Positions 15,815 to 24,732 are shown, counted from the first letter of the stretch. The stretch: DNA of 64,000 nucleotides from JAFAGX01 sp035622175 (GCA_035622175.1 DASPVV010000143.1:31381-95380), one strand, 5' to 3'. Notes: generated by a model not told the origin, from the letters alone. Numbers and translations are program-made.

Positions 15815-16432
15815 TTGCCTGAAAGTGCAGAGTTGGGACAGAATGTTGACTCTAATGCCGCGGAAGGAAGAAGACCTGCGGCGGCTCGCTACGTAATCAG
15901 TGCGAGGGCCAGCCGCGTCACGGTGCATGTGTTCGCCACGGGAGTGTTGTCGGCATTCGGGCACAACCCCACGGTGGCGATCCGTGACTTCAGCGGTGAA
16001 GCCTGGGTGTATGTCGGAAAGCTGGAAAGGTCCATCTTGCGCGTGACCGTTGCGGCGGCATCGCTCCAAGTGACGAATGACGTCAGCGAGAAGGATCGAC
16101 GCGAGATCGAAGGTCAAATGTTCGAAGATGTGCTGGCGGTCACTGACTACCCCGAGATCGTTTATGCATGCTCGAGCGTGTCGGCAAAGCAGACGGGGGA
16201 GGGACAGTACAACGCCGAACTGAACGGCGAACTGACACTGCATGGGGTCACTCGCGAGCAGGTGATAACGGCGCGAGTAATGCTGGGCGGAACAACTCTG
16301 ACTGCCTTCGGCGATTTTACCCTCAACCAGAGCGATTACGGGATCAAATTGGTTTCGGCGCTGGGGGGAGCGTTGAAAGTAAAGGACGAAGTCAAGTGTT
16401 CGTTCAACATCGTAGCCCAGAAGCTGGGATGA
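15815..16432 (+). CDS. YceI-like lipid/isoprenoid-binding protein
   Basis: The 205-residue protein shows the YceI lipocalin-like fold signatures: SARASRVTVHVFATGVLSAF, FGHNPTVAIRDFSGEAWV, FEDVLAVTDYPEIVYACSS, LTLHGVTREQ and FTLNQSDYGIKL. YceI proteins bind polyisoprenoids or ubiquinone-like lipids in a deep pocket. Most are periplasmic, but no signal peptide is visible here. The start is TTG 15815 with a GAGAAAGAGAG site; other starts are worse. It sits between the one-helix protein and hypC, so a cytosolic lipid or quinone-handling role for the hydrogenase is possible. Confidence 0.85.
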   Translation: MPESAELGQNVDSNAAEGRRPAAARYVISARASRVTVHVFATGVLSAFGHNPTVAIRDFSGEAWVYVGKLERSILRVTVAAASLQVTNDVSEKDRREIEGQMFEDVLAVTDYPEIVYACSSVSAKQTGEGQYNAELNGELTLHGVTREQVITARVMLGGTTLTAFGDFTLNQSDYGIKLVSALGGALKVKDEVKCSFNIVAQKLG

Positions 16433-16480
16433 ACATTGATGGATTGGGATGATAACCATGATTCGGGGGGAGCCTGCCAG

Positions 16481-16774
16481 ATGTGCTTAGCGATACCGGG
16501 AAAGATCGTCGAAATCTTTGGCGACAACCGCGGCGCTGCCCTGGTGGAGGTAGCTGGGGTACGGCGAAGGGTCGACCTCGGGCTGCTCGAAGAGGGCTGC
16601 CCGAAGCCCGGAGACTGGGTGTTGATCCATGTCGGATTTGCCATGAGCAAAATCAGCGAGCAGGAGGCGCTCGATCAAATGCAAACGCTCCGGGTGCTTG
16701 GCGAGAGCGAAGCGGCGTTCGAGGAGGTGAGGGGCTATGGTTCGGAAGATGGGGAGCACCAGAAGGGGGATTGA
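16481..16774 (+). CDS. hypC: Hydrogenase maturation chaperone HypC
   Basis: HypC carries the Fe(CN)2CO unit between HypD and the large subunit, and needs Met-Cys at its N-terminus. The frame opens at 16436, but ATG 16481 gives MCLAIPGKIVEIFGDN, the exact family start, with GGGGGGAG upstream. The protein has 97 residues, a normal length, with the OB-like core VDLGLLEEGCPKPGDWVLIH. It opens the maturation block hypC-hypD-hypE. Confidence 0.95.
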   Translation: MCLAIPGKIVEIFGDNRGAALVEVAGVRRRVDLGLLEEGCPKPGDWVLIHVGFAMSKISEQEALDQMQTLRVLGESEAAFEEVRGYGSEDGEHQKGD

Positions 16775-16810
16775 GTCCGTCCCAGCCTTGCCGTGGGGTG
16801 GAGAAACGGC

Positions 16811-17941
16811 GTGAGATTTGTAGATGAATTCCGTCAACCGCAACTGATTACTAAGACGGCGGATGAGATTCGTCGACTCGCCGATCCCAAGCGGCACTAT
16901 CGCCTGATGGAAGTTTGCGGCGGACACACGCACGCCATTTACCGTTTCGGACTGAAAGACATCCTTCCCGAAAATATCGAGCTCATTCACGGTCCAGGCT
17001 GTCCGGTTTGTGTGCTGCCCATGGGCAGAATCGATGACGGTTTGTCGATGGCCGAAGACCGGGGAGTGATCTTTACGGCCTTTGGCGATATGATGCGGGT
17101 TCCCGGAACCCAGGGCAGTCCGCTCGAGCATAAAGCTCGGGGGATGGACGTTCGCATTGTGTATTCTCCAACGGATGCCCTCCAGCTCGCCCGCAAGAAT
17201 CCCGACAAGCATGTGATGTTCTTCGCCATCGGTTTCGAGACGACTGCCCCGTCTACCGCCCTGACCTTAATGCGCGCGAAGGCAGAGGGCATAGGTAATT
17301 TCTCCGTGTTTTCCAATCACGTGACGATTATCCCCGCGATCCGGGCCATCCTGGATTCTCCCGACATGCGGCTCGACGCCTTCATCGGTCCGGGACATGT
17401 CTCGACCGTGATTGGGTGCCGCCCCTACGAATGGATTGCCCAAGAGCAGCGCAAACCCATCGCAGTCTCCGGGTTCGAACCGCTCGATATGCTGCAATCG
17501 ATTGTCATGCTCTTGCGCCAATTGAACCGAGGAGAGGCAAGAGTCGAGAACCAGTACAAGCGCGTGGTGCCCTGGGAGGGCAATCGCGCTGCACTCAAGG
17601 TGATGGCCGAGGTCTTCCAGTTGCGTCCCTACTTTGAATGGCGCGGCATGGGCTTCATCTCGCAGTCGGCTTTACGCATCCGCGATAGCTACGCGCAGTG
17701 GGACTCGGAACGGCGCTTCCCCATCCCCGGCGTCCGGGTCACCGATCCCAAGGCGGCGCAGTGCGGGGAAGTGCTCAAAGGCGTGCTCAAGCCGCACCAC
17801 TGCAAACTTTTTGGACGTGAGTGTACACCGGAGCATCCCATCGGCGCTCTCATGGTTTCATCGGAAGGATCATGCGCAGCTTACTTCAATTACGAACACC
17901 GCAAGACAGCAATGGTGAATATCCTGAGGCCGAGCGCCTGA
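16811..17941 (+). CDS. hypD: Hydrogenase maturation scaffold HypD
   Basis: HypD is the FeS scaffold on which the Fe(CN)2CO unit is built with HypC. The 376-residue frame has MEVCGGHTHAIYRFGL (catalytic Cys), HGPGCPVCVLP, FFAIGFETTAPSTA, the GPGHVSTVIG segment, and a C-terminal set of Cys (CGEVLKG, HHCKLFGREC, then SSEGSCAAYF) that binds the 4Fe-4S cluster. GTG 16811 (MRFVDEF) with GGTGGAGAAA upstream is preferred to the earlier 16793. Confidence 0.96.
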   Translation: MRFVDEFRQPQLITKTADEIRRLADPKRHYRLMEVCGGHTHAIYRFGLKDILPENIELIHGPGCPVCVLPMGRIDDGLSMAEDRGVIFTAFGDMMRVPGTQGSPLEHKARGMDVRIVYSPTDALQLARKNPDKHVMFFAIGFETTAPSTALTLMRAKAEGIGNFSVFSNHVTIIPAIRAILDSPDMRLDAFIGPGHVSTVIGCRPYEWIAQEQRKPIAVSGFEPLDMLQSIVMLLRQLNRGEARVENQYKRVVPWEGNRAALKVMAEVFQLRPYFEWRGMGFISQSALRIRDSYAQWDSERRFPIPGVRVTDPKAAQCGEVLKGVLKPHHCKLFGRECTPEHPIGALMVSSEGSCAAYFNYEHRKTAMVNILRPSA

Positions 17942-18993
17942 GCACCGAGACCGTCAACCAGCCGCTCCCGCCGGTCGGCTTTCGCGAACCCCAGATCGAA
18001 ATGGCTCACGGAGCCGGCGGCAAGGCCAGTCGCAGACTGGTGGAGGGTCTTTTTGCCCCGCTCCTGTTCCCCACCGCGTCGGAACCTCTGGGAGATGCTG
18101 CCCATCTCGAAGTGAATGGAGCCCGGATCGCGGTTAGCACGGATAGCTTCGTGGTGAAGCCCCTGAGCTTTCCCGGCGGTTCCATCGGGGAACTGGCTGT
18201 AAACGGTACGGTGAACGATCTGGCGGTTTCTGGAGCGAAAGCCGAAGCGCTGGTTTGCACCTATGTTCTGGAGGCGGGGCTGTCCACGTCGGTTCTCGAG
18301 GCGGAGGTTCGGGCGATGGCCGGGGCTGCGCGCAAGGCGGGAGTTAGGATCGTAGGGGGAGACACCAAAGTGGTCGAGCACGGCAAAGCGGACGGGATGT
18401 ACATCACGACCACGGGCTTCGGAAGCCCGCTTCGGGGAGTCAAGGTGGACCCCAGATCGGTTCGCCCCGGCGACAAAGTTCTGCTTTCCGGTCCGATCGG
18501 CAATCACGGCATTACCATCCTGCTGGCCCGCGGCGAGCTCGACCTCGAAGCGAACTTAGGTTCCGACACCAGATCTGTCTTGCCTTTGGTCGAAGCCCTC
18601 GCGCAACACGCAGGTCCGGGAGTTCGCTGGATGCGCGATCCTACCCGTGGCGGGGTGGCTACCTCCTTGAACGAACTGGCGCGTGATTGTGGGCTGGGGA
18701 TCGTGCTCTTTGAGGATCAGGTGCCGGTGTGTGACCTGGTCCGGGGGGCATGCGAGTTGCTCGGCCTGGATCCGCTGCACATCGCCAACGAAGGCCAGTT
18801 TCTCGCGGTGGTAGCCCCGGAATACGCAGAGGCTGGGCTGAACGCACTGAGACTGGCGGCGGGCGGCGAAGTAGCGCAGATGATCGGCGAAGTGCGGCCG
18901 CAACCGGCGGGCGCGGTGCTCGAGGCCACGCCTTACGGTGGCAGCAGGATTGTCGACATGCTGGTGGGCGATCCTTTGCCGCGGATCTGTTAG
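17872..18993 (+). CDS. hypE: Hydrogenase maturation factor HypE
   Basis: HypE dehydrates the carbamoyl group delivered by HypF to a thiocyanate on its C-terminal Cys, the source of the CN ligands. Here the protein ends in PRIC, the required end. The N-terminal part has EMAHGAGGKASRRLVEG, VSTDSFVVKPLSFPGG and GELAVNGTVNDLAVSGA, and the later part has IVGGDTKVVEHGKADG and the ATP-site segments of the PurM/ThiL fold. The frame opens at 17821; ATG 17872, with GGAAGGA just upstream, is the likely start and overlaps hypD by 70 bases, so the N-terminal 30 residues are uncertain. Confidence 0.94.
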   Translation: MRSLLQLRTPQDSNGEYPEAERLSTETVNQPLPPVGFREPQIEMAHGAGGKASRRLVEGLFAPLLFPTASEPLGDAAHLEVNGARIAVSTDSFVVKPLSFPGGSIGELAVNGTVNDLAVSGAKAEALVCTYVLEAGLSTSVLEAEVRAMAGAARKAGVRIVGGDTKVVEHGKADGMYITTTGFGSPLRGVKVDPRSVRPGDKVLLSGPIGNHGITILLARGELDLEANLGSDTRSVLPLVEALAQHAGPGVRWMRDPTRGGVATSLNELARDCGLGIVLFEDQVPVCDLVRGACELLGLDPLHIANEGQFLAVVAPEYAEAGLNALRLAAGGEVAQMIGEVRPQPAGAVLEATPYGGSRIVDMLVGDPLPRIC

Positions 18994-19001
18994 GTGACAT
19001 C

Positions 19002-20186
19002 ATGGCAACGGCATACCATCTTGCAACTCAAATCGAAGAACGCCTGCTCGCACGAAATCAGTTAATCGAGAACTTCTTCGCCCGAGAAGCGCCGCGCCTG
19101 GCGCTGGCCTCCCGCGATATGTCCGAACGCTTTCTCCGCGGGGGACGCCTGCTCGCCTTCGGACGGGGACCGTACGCTACGGATGCGCAGCACGTCTCGG
19201 TGGAGTTTGTTCACCCCGTCATTGTAGGAAAACGTGCCCTCCCCGCTCTGGACTTGTCTGCGCTCTTTCGGCCGTGGCTCCAGGCGATTCTTCACCCCCA
19301 AGACATTGTCATCGGATTCGGCCCTCCGCAAGGAGACCACGAAGTGTGGGCCACGCTGCTCGAGGCGCAAGCGCACGATGCCATGACCTTTGCCCTGCCC
19401 GGCTCGGACGGCTCTTATGCCGTCGAGCCGCCCACGCATGACCCTTTCATCCACCAGGAGGTCCTTGAGATCCTCTATCACACGCTGTGGGAGACTGTGC
19501 ATGTTTTCTTCGAACACCGCGAGCTCGGTTACGACGTCGGCGAATCCGCTTTTCTCTACCCTTTCCTGGGGCAAGAGAAGCAGCCAACTGGGGACTTAGT
19601 AGCGGAGGTGGCAGCTTCCATCCGGATGAAAGTCCAGGACGATGCCAAGCTGCGGGCACGAATCGCGCGGGAACAGGCGGACGAGATCAGCACCACGGCG
19701 CTTGCCATTCGCAGCCGCCTTCTTCGGGGCGGTAAGCTCATCCTGTTCGGAAACGGGGGATCGGCTACGGATGCCAACGATTGGGCGATCGATTGTGTGC
19801 TCCCGCCCTCGGGTTACCGGCCCATTCCTGCGGTCTCGCTTGCGCTCGAGCCTGCCAACATCACCGCCCTGGCCAATGACATTGGGACGGAAGTCATCTT
19901 CCTCCGCCAACTGATTGCGCAGGCCCGCCCGCAAGACGTGGCCATCGGAATCTCCACCAGCGGCGGATCCCGCAACATCATCGCCGCACTCGAAGAAGCG
20001 CGCAAGCGGGAGCTGTTGACCGTCGCGCTTCTCGGCTATGACGGTGGCGAGATTCTGCGGCAAGGCTTGGCCGAGCACTGCACGGTGGTCCATTCGGATT
20101 ACATACCGCGTATCCAGGAAGTGCAAGCATCGATCTACCACATCATTCGCGAGACGTTGGAGGTGCTGGACCGTGGCCAGGCTTGA
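19002..20186 (+). CDS. Tandem SIS-domain protein, GmhA/DiaA-like, in the hyp operon
   Basis: The 394-residue protein has two sugar-isomerase (SIS) domains. Domain 1 (about residues 1-175) has LLAFGRGPYATDAQH; domain 2 (about 195-394) has LILFGNGGSATDAND, GISTSGGSRNII and PRIQEVQASIYH. Both resemble sedoheptulose-7-phosphate isomerase GmhA or DnaA-binding DiaA. Domain 2 keeps the phosphate-binding Ser/Thr loops but lacks the GmhA catalytic His (QEIH becomes QEVQ) and Glu; domain 1 keeps DAQH and an Glu but not GNGGS. ATG 19002 comes 8 bases after the hypE stop, so it is part of the operon. A role in hydrogenase maturation or regulation is unknown. Confidence 0.85.
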   Translation: MATAYHLATQIEERLLARNQLIENFFAREAPRLALASRDMSERFLRGGRLLAFGRGPYATDAQHVSVEFVHPVIVGKRALPALDLSALFRPWLQAILHPQDIVIGFGPPQGDHEVWATLLEAQAHDAMTFALPGSDGSYAVEPPTHDPFIHQEVLEILYHTLWETVHVFFEHRELGYDVGESAFLYPFLGQEKQPTGDLVAEVAASIRMKVQDDAKLRARIAREQADEISTTALAIRSRLLRGGKLILFGNGGSATDANDWAIDCVLPPSGYRPIPAVSLALEPANITALANDIGTEVIFLRQLIAQARPQDVAIGISTSGGSRNIIAALEEARKRELLTVALLGYDGGEILRQGLAEHCTVVHSDYIPRIQEVQASIYHIIRETLEVLDRGQA

Positions 20187-20409
20187 ACTCTTCGGCACTG
20201 CGCGCTGCCCGCATACCCAGGAGATGCGAGATTGGCTCGAGGGGCGGCGGTGTACCTTTGTGGAATACGACGTGGAGCGAGACCCAGAAGCTCGCCGCCG
20301 CATGCGCGAACTGGCGAATGGCCAACGTAGCGTACCTTTGTTGGTCGAGGATGGCAAAGTACTTCAAGTGGGCTGGCAAGGTCGCAGCTGCATTGTGGAT
20401 GTGGATTGA
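20173..20409 (+). CDS. Small glutaredoxin-like protein (Uxx-star type, Cys form)
   Basis: The 78-residue protein starts at GTG 20173, inside the end of the SIS gene (14-base overlap). It reads ARLELFGTARCPHTQEMRDW at the N-terminus, with RSVPLLVEDGKVLQVGWQGR further on: a thioredoxin-fold layout with one active-site Cys followed by PHT and a cis-Pro (VP). It resembles the glutaredoxin-like family in which that Cys is often selenocysteine. Here the codon is TGC, so no Sec is used. It precedes hypF by 3 bases. It may keep cysteines of the maturation factors reduced. Confidence 0.8.
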   Translation: MARLELFGTARCPHTQEMRDWLEGRRCTFVEYDVERDPEARRRMRELANGQRSVPLLVEDGKVLQVGWQGRSCIVDVD

Positions 20410-20412
20410 AAC

Positions 20413-22695
20413 ATGGTCAGCGCCTGCTCCATCCGAGTTCGCGGCGTCGTGCAAGGGGTAGGCTTTCGTCCCTTCGTCTATCGACTCGCCCGCGCCAACA
20501 CCCTCGGGGGGTGGGTGCTGAACGACGAGGAGGGAGTGGAGATCTACCTGGAAGGCTCCGAGCCAGCCGTCGAGGCTTTTGTTCGAGATTTGAGAACGCA
20601 GCCTCCTCCTGCCGCCAACATCGCGGAGATGGAAGTCAGGGCGGCGACGCCGATGGGTATCCACGAGTTCACGATCCGCCCAAGCCAGCGGCGGAAAGGC
20701 CCGACGGTTCGGGTCTCGCCCGATCTTCCGGTGTGCGGGGAATGTCTCAAAGAACTCTTTGATCCCGGCAACCGGCGGTACGAATATCCCTACATCAACT
20801 GCACGAATTGCGGGCCACGTTACACGCTGCTACGGGTTTTGCCCTACGACAGACCTAACACCACGATGAAGGATTGGCCGCTCGATGATTACTGCCGGGC
20901 AGAATACGTGAACCCCGCGAATCGGCGCTTCCATGCCCAGCCGGTCGCCTGTCCTGCGTGTGGACCGAATTACTTCCTGCAGGCGAACGATCGAGGAGTG
21001 AGCGACGGAAAACAGAGCATTCGGCAAGCGGTCGAGCTTCTCCAGCAAGGCAAGATTCTTGCGGTGAAGGGGTTGGGGGGATATCACCTGGCCTGCGATG
21101 CTTTGAACAGCGCGGCAGTGGGGGCATTGCGGGAACGTAAATACCGCAAGGAAAAACCGTTCGCGCTTATGACACGCGACCTCGAGGTCGCACGAAGCGT
21201 GGTAGAACTTTCTGCCGATGCCGAGGCTCTGCTGACTTCGAATGCGCGCCCCATCGTCCTCGCGCCAGCCCGAGCGAAGATCGGCGGTGTTGCCCCCGAA
21301 CACGATGAACTGGGTGTGATGCTTCCTTACGCGCCCTTGCATCACCTGCTGTTCGCCGCGGGCGCACCGCAAGTTCTGGTGATGACCAGCGCCAATCGCT
21401 CGAGCGAGCCCATCGCCTATGAGGAGGAAGACGCCTTCGCTCGTCTTTCTGGAATCGCCGATGCATTCCTTGTGGGCGAGCGGCCGATTGCGCGCAGAGT
21501 TGACGACTCAGTCGCGCGGGCGGGAGGATTGGGACCCGTCATCCTCCGCCGGGCGCGCGGGTACGCACCGGACGCGGTGGCAACCTTGCCCGCGCGGCGG
21601 CCTATTCTGGCTCTGGGCGCCGACCTCAAGAACACCGTGACTCTGGTGGTCAACGGGCAGGCGCTGGTGAGTCAGCATATCGGCGACCTGGACCATTACC
21701 CCTGCTTCCGCGCCTTCCAGGAAACGGTGCGGGACTTAGTTTCCATCTACGAAGTGGACTGGGACGAACTGCTTATCGCGCACGATTGCCACCCGCAGTA
21801 TGCCTCGACGGTTTACGCCGCGGAAATGACGGTTTCAGAAAGGGTGGCTATCCAACATCACCGTGCGCACGTAGCTTCGGTGCTGGCCGAGCGAGGAGCG
21901 TGGGATCAGCAGGCGGTGGGGGTGAGTTTCGATGGCACCGGCTATGGCGACGACGGAAGCATCTGGGGCGGCGAGATCTTTGTGGGAAGCGTGAAGCGCG
22001 GGTTTGCGCGGGCGGCTCACCTGCGCCCCGCTTGGCTGCCAGGGGGAGATCGGGCGGCGCAATATCCAGTTCAGGCCGCCGCTGGCTTTCTTGCACAGAT
22101 CGGGGATTTGCCCGAGCTGAGCGCCGGGCCCTTCCACTTTCCTGACCTGTATCGAAGCGCACGCGAAATCGTGGAGAGAGGTATACGAAGCTTTCCGACC
22201 ACGTCCATGGGGCGCTTGTTTGACACTGCGGCAGCGCTGCTTGGTTTCACCCGCGAAATCACATTCGAAGGCCAGGCCGCGATGTGGCTGGAACACCTTG
22301 CGCGTGGAGCGCGAGACGTAGAGCCCTATCCTTTTCCCTTCGTTGGCAACGAACTCGATTTCGCGCCGCTGCTTCGTTGCTTGATCGCGGACCGGCTTCG
22401 TGGACGGCCGATTTCGGAGATCGCCCGTGGAGTGCAGCGCGGCTTGGCTCAAGGGCTGGCGGATGCCGTGCTGGCGGTTTGCCGCGCCCACAGGCTGGGT
22501 ACCGTGATCTTGTCGGGTGGGGTGTTTCAGAACGAGTTGCTGGTGGAGGATCTCAAGACGATCTTGCGCAACCAGCCGATCACGCTGTGGACAAATCACG
22601 CGGTTCCGCCTAACGACGGAGGGATCAGCCTGGGACAGGCGGCGTTGGCGACCTTTCTCCAGTTCAACCGAGCTGCTCCTACGGCAACACCATGA
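20413..22695 (+). CDS. hypF: Carbamoyltransferase HypF
   Basis: HypF makes the carbamoyl group for the cyanide ligands from carbamoyl phosphate. The 760-residue protein has all expected parts in order: acylphosphatase domain (IRVRGVVQGVGFRPFVYRLA), two zinc fingers (CGECLKELFD...CTNCGPRY and CRAEY...CPACGP), a YrdC-like domain (about residues 200-370, VKGLGGYHLACDA), and the carbamoyltransferase domain with the HHRAH metal motif (VAIQHHRAHVASVLAE) and LSGGVFQNELL. The length is normal. It starts 3 bases after the glutaredoxin-like gene. Confidence 0.96.
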   Translation: MVSACSIRVRGVVQGVGFRPFVYRLARANTLGGWVLNDEEGVEIYLEGSEPAVEAFVRDLRTQPPPAANIAEMEVRAATPMGIHEFTIRPSQRRKGPTVRVSPDLPVCGECLKELFDPGNRRYEYPYINCTNCGPRYTLLRVLPYDRPNTTMKDWPLDDYCRAEYVNPANRRFHAQPVACPACGPNYFLQANDRGVSDGKQSIRQAVELLQQGKILAVKGLGGYHLACDALNSAAVGALRERKYRKEKPFALMTRDLEVARSVVELSADAEALLTSNARPIVLAPARAKIGGVAPEHDELGVMLPYAPLHHLLFAAGAPQVLVMTSANRSSEPIAYEEEDAFARLSGIADAFLVGERPIARRVDDSVARAGGLGPVILRRARGYAPDAVATLPARRPILALGADLKNTVTLVVNGQALVSQHIGDLDHYPCFRAFQETVRDLVSIYEVDWDELLIAHDCHPQYASTVYAAEMTVSERVAIQHHRAHVASVLAERGAWDQQAVGVSFDGTGYGDDGSIWGGEIFVGSVKRGFARAAHLRPAWLPGGDRAAQYPVQAAAGFLAQIGDLPELSAGPFHFPDLYRSAREIVERGIRSFPTTSMGRLFDTAAALLGFTREITFEGQAAMWLEHLARGARDVEPYPFPFVGNELDFAPLLRCLIADRLRGRPISEIARGVQRGLAQGLADAVLAVCRAHRLGTVILSGGVFQNELLVEDLKTILRNQPITLWTNHAVPPNDGGISLGQAALATFLQFNRAAPTATP

Positions 22696-22710
22696 TCGGC
22701 TAAGATCACC

Positions 22711-23052
22711 ATGCATGAACTTTCCATCGCGATGAGCATCGTAGAAGTAGCGCAGGAAGAGGCCAAACAACGCGGCGTTCAGGTCCACGCCGTGCACCTG
22801 AAGCTGGGAGCGCTGGCGGGCATCGTCAAAGAATCGCTACTGTCTTGTTATGAAATGGCCTGCGGTGACACTCCTTTGAAAGGCTCTCGCCTGATCATCG
22901 AGGATGTGCCGGTTGTGGTGTTCTGTCCCGCCTGTGAGGCCCCGCGTTCCCTCAGCTCTACGCAACTTTTCTGTTGTGCCGAATGTGGAACGCCAACGCC
23001 GCGAGTCTTACAAGGCAAGGAACTTGAGGTGGTTGCGTTGGAGGTGGAGTGA
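22711..23052 (+). CDS. hypA: Nickel insertion protein HypA
   Basis: HypA brings Ni to the large subunit. The 113-residue protein begins MHELSIAMSIVEVA with the Ni-ligand His at position 2, and has the zinc site formed by CPACE and CCAECG near residues 71-94. The length is normal. Its stop overlaps the hypB ATG (TGATG), so the two Ni-insertion genes are coupled. Confidence 0.96.
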   Translation: MHELSIAMSIVEVAQEEAKQRGVQVHAVHLKLGALAGIVKESLLSCYEMACGDTPLKGSRLIIEDVPVVVFCPACEAPRSLSSTQLFCCAECGTPTPRVLQGKELEVVALEVE

Positions 23053-23744
23053 TGAGCCCGGAACCGCGTTTAGTGGAGATCCGGAAGAACGTGCTCAAGC
23101 AGAATGACCTGATTGCCCGCAACTTGCGCGAGCGCTTTCGCGCGGCGGGAGTATTTGTCGTAAGTCTGGTATCGAGTCCGGGTTCAGGCAAGACCGAGTT
23201 CCTTGAAAAAACCCTGACCCTGCTTCAGCCTCGCTATCAGGTTGCGGCCCTGGTTGGAGACTTGGCCACGGAGAATGATGCGGAGCGCCTTGCCCGCAGT
23301 CGTGCGCCGGTCAAGCAAATCACGACCGGCACGCTGTGTCACCTGGAAGCAGCGATGGTCGAGAAGGCTCTCGAAGGCTGGAAGCTGAACCGATTGGACT
23401 TCCTTTTTATTGAGAACGTGGGCAATCTGGTTTGTCCGGCCGCGTACGACCTAGGCGAGGAGCTGCGACTTGTACTTTTCTCCGTGACCGAAGGCGAGGA
23501 CAAGCCGCTCAAATACCCCACCATCTTCAATAGTGCAGACGTGGCCATCGTCACCAAGATCGATCTCGCGGCAGTGGTTGAGTTCAACTGGCAGGTGGCG
23601 CTCGGCAATGTCCAGGCGGTGCGTCCGGAGATGCCCATCTTCAAGCTTTCGGCCAGGACCAGGGAGGGTATGAAAGAATTTCTGGAATTTCTTGAGATGT
23701 GCCTGGTGCAACCCCGATCGGCCGCGCCCTCTGGTCGGTTCTAG
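23052..23744 (+). CDS. hypB: Nickel GTPase HypB
   Basis: HypB is the GTPase that works with HypA in nickel delivery. The 230-residue protein has a P-loop SSPGSGKTEF, Mg/switch segment ALVGDLATENDAERLA, TGTLCHLEAAMV, FIENVGNLVCPAAYDLGE and the base-recognition VTKIDLAAV. It lacks the His-rich N-terminal tail that stores nickel in some species. ATG 23052 overlaps the hypA stop. It is the last gene of the hydrogenase island; the next genes run the other way after 21 bases. Confidence 0.95.
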   Translation: MSPEPRLVEIRKNVLKQNDLIARNLRERFRAAGVFVVSLVSSPGSGKTEFLEKTLTLLQPRYQVAALVGDLATENDAERLARSRAPVKQITTGTLCHLEAAMVEKALEGWKLNRLDFLFIENVGNLVCPAAYDLGEELRLVLFSVTEGEDKPLKYPTIFNSADVAIVTKIDLAAVVEFNWQVALGNVQAVRPEMPIFKLSARTREGMKEFLEFLEMCLVQPRSAAPSGRF

Positions 23745-23765
23745 CTCTCGCGTGGCGCGGAACGA

Positions 23766-24698
23766 TTACAATCCCTTGCGTTCGAGGAAGCCGCGCACCA
23801 CCTGTTTCACGTCCAAATGCTCTCCGTCGACCGCGTAATTGAGCTCTCGCATGTCCTGGTTCGAAATCTTTCCGGAAAGCGCATCGAACACTCCGCCAAG
23901 CTCAGGATGGCGTGCCACGACATCGCGGCGGAGGATGGGCACGGCTTCGTAGGGTGGAAAATAATGCCGATCATCCTCGAGTACCGCGAGATCGAGCGCC
24001 GCGATCAGGCCATCGGTCATGTTGCCCGCGACGAGGTCCACCTGCTTGTCTTGGAGCGCGCGATCCAGCAATCCAAGATCCATGATCCGCGGAGGTTCGG
24101 CGAAGCGCAGCCCATACGCCGCGATCCATCCGCGGTAGCCGTCAGGACGCTCCATGAATTCGTAACCGAACCCGGCGCGCCAGTGCGGGGTGTAGGTGGC
24201 AGCTTGCGAGATGGCAGCGAGGTGCAAACGACGAGCATCTTCACCGCGAACCTCAATGGCGAAGGTGTCGTCAAAGCCGAGCGTCGGACCCACACTTAGG
24301 CCGAAGCGGTAGCCATATTCAGTTTTGACCCGGTTGTAAATTTGTGCCCGGTCACCATCCGGCCTTTCTTTTAAGACTGCGGTGAGCGCAGTACCGGTAT
24401 ATTCGGGATAGAGATCGATGCGTCCCGCGAGAATTGCCTGGTGGCAGAGGTAGGTGCCGGCAAGATAGAAGCGACGCTCTACCGCCAGGGTGGTCTTCCT
24501 CTCGATCTGTTGCGCAAACAGCTCGCCGAGGATCAACTGCTCGGTGAAGTTCTTCGACCCGATCACAATCCGATTCGGATGGGACGGGCGGCAGCCCGTG
24601 AGTAAGGCGACGACCCACAGCAGAATTGTCCGTCGCGCGAGAGCCAGGTCGATCGGTTGCTTGCGCATGAGAATCGCCAAGAAAGCACCCCTACCCAT
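23766..24698 (-). CDS. Osmoprotectant-type ABC transporter substrate-binding lipoprotein
   Basis: The protein has about 310 residues, with a hydrophobic leader and lipobox (LLWVVALLTGC). The mature start RIVIGSKNFTEQLILGELFA is the signature of OpuC/OsmF/ProX-type binding proteins for glycine betaine, choline or related compounds. The frame opens at 24815 inside the permease gene; ATG 24698, with CAGGAAAT upstream and 34 bases after the permease stop, is better. The aromatic box that would name the ligand cannot be read safely by eye. It is the last gene of the - strand run that begins with cofG. Confidence 0.88.
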   Translation of the reverse strand: MGRGAFLAILMRKQPIDLALARRTILLWVVALLTGCRPSHPNRIVIGSKNFTEQLILGELFAQQIERKTTLAVERRFYLAGTYLCHQAILAGRIDLYPEYTGTALTAVLKERPDGDRAQIYNRVKTEYGYRFGLSVGPTLGFDDTFAIEVRGEDARRLHLAAISQAATYTPHWRAGFGYEFMERPDGYRGWIAAYGLRFAEPPRIMDLGLLDRALQDKQVDLVAGNMTDGLIAALDLAVLEDDRHYFPPYEAVPILRRDVVARHPELGGVFDALSGKISNQDMRELNYAVDGEHLDVKQVVRGFLERKGL

Positions 24699-24732
24699 GC
24701 CAATTTCCTGCTCGAGCCGCTCAACCCGCTCC

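Noticed and set aside
20173..20409. Selenoprotein call for the glutaredoxin-like gene
   Set aside because: The active-site codon is TGC (Cys); there is no in-frame TGA. The same holds for the amidotransferase-like protein at 47181.
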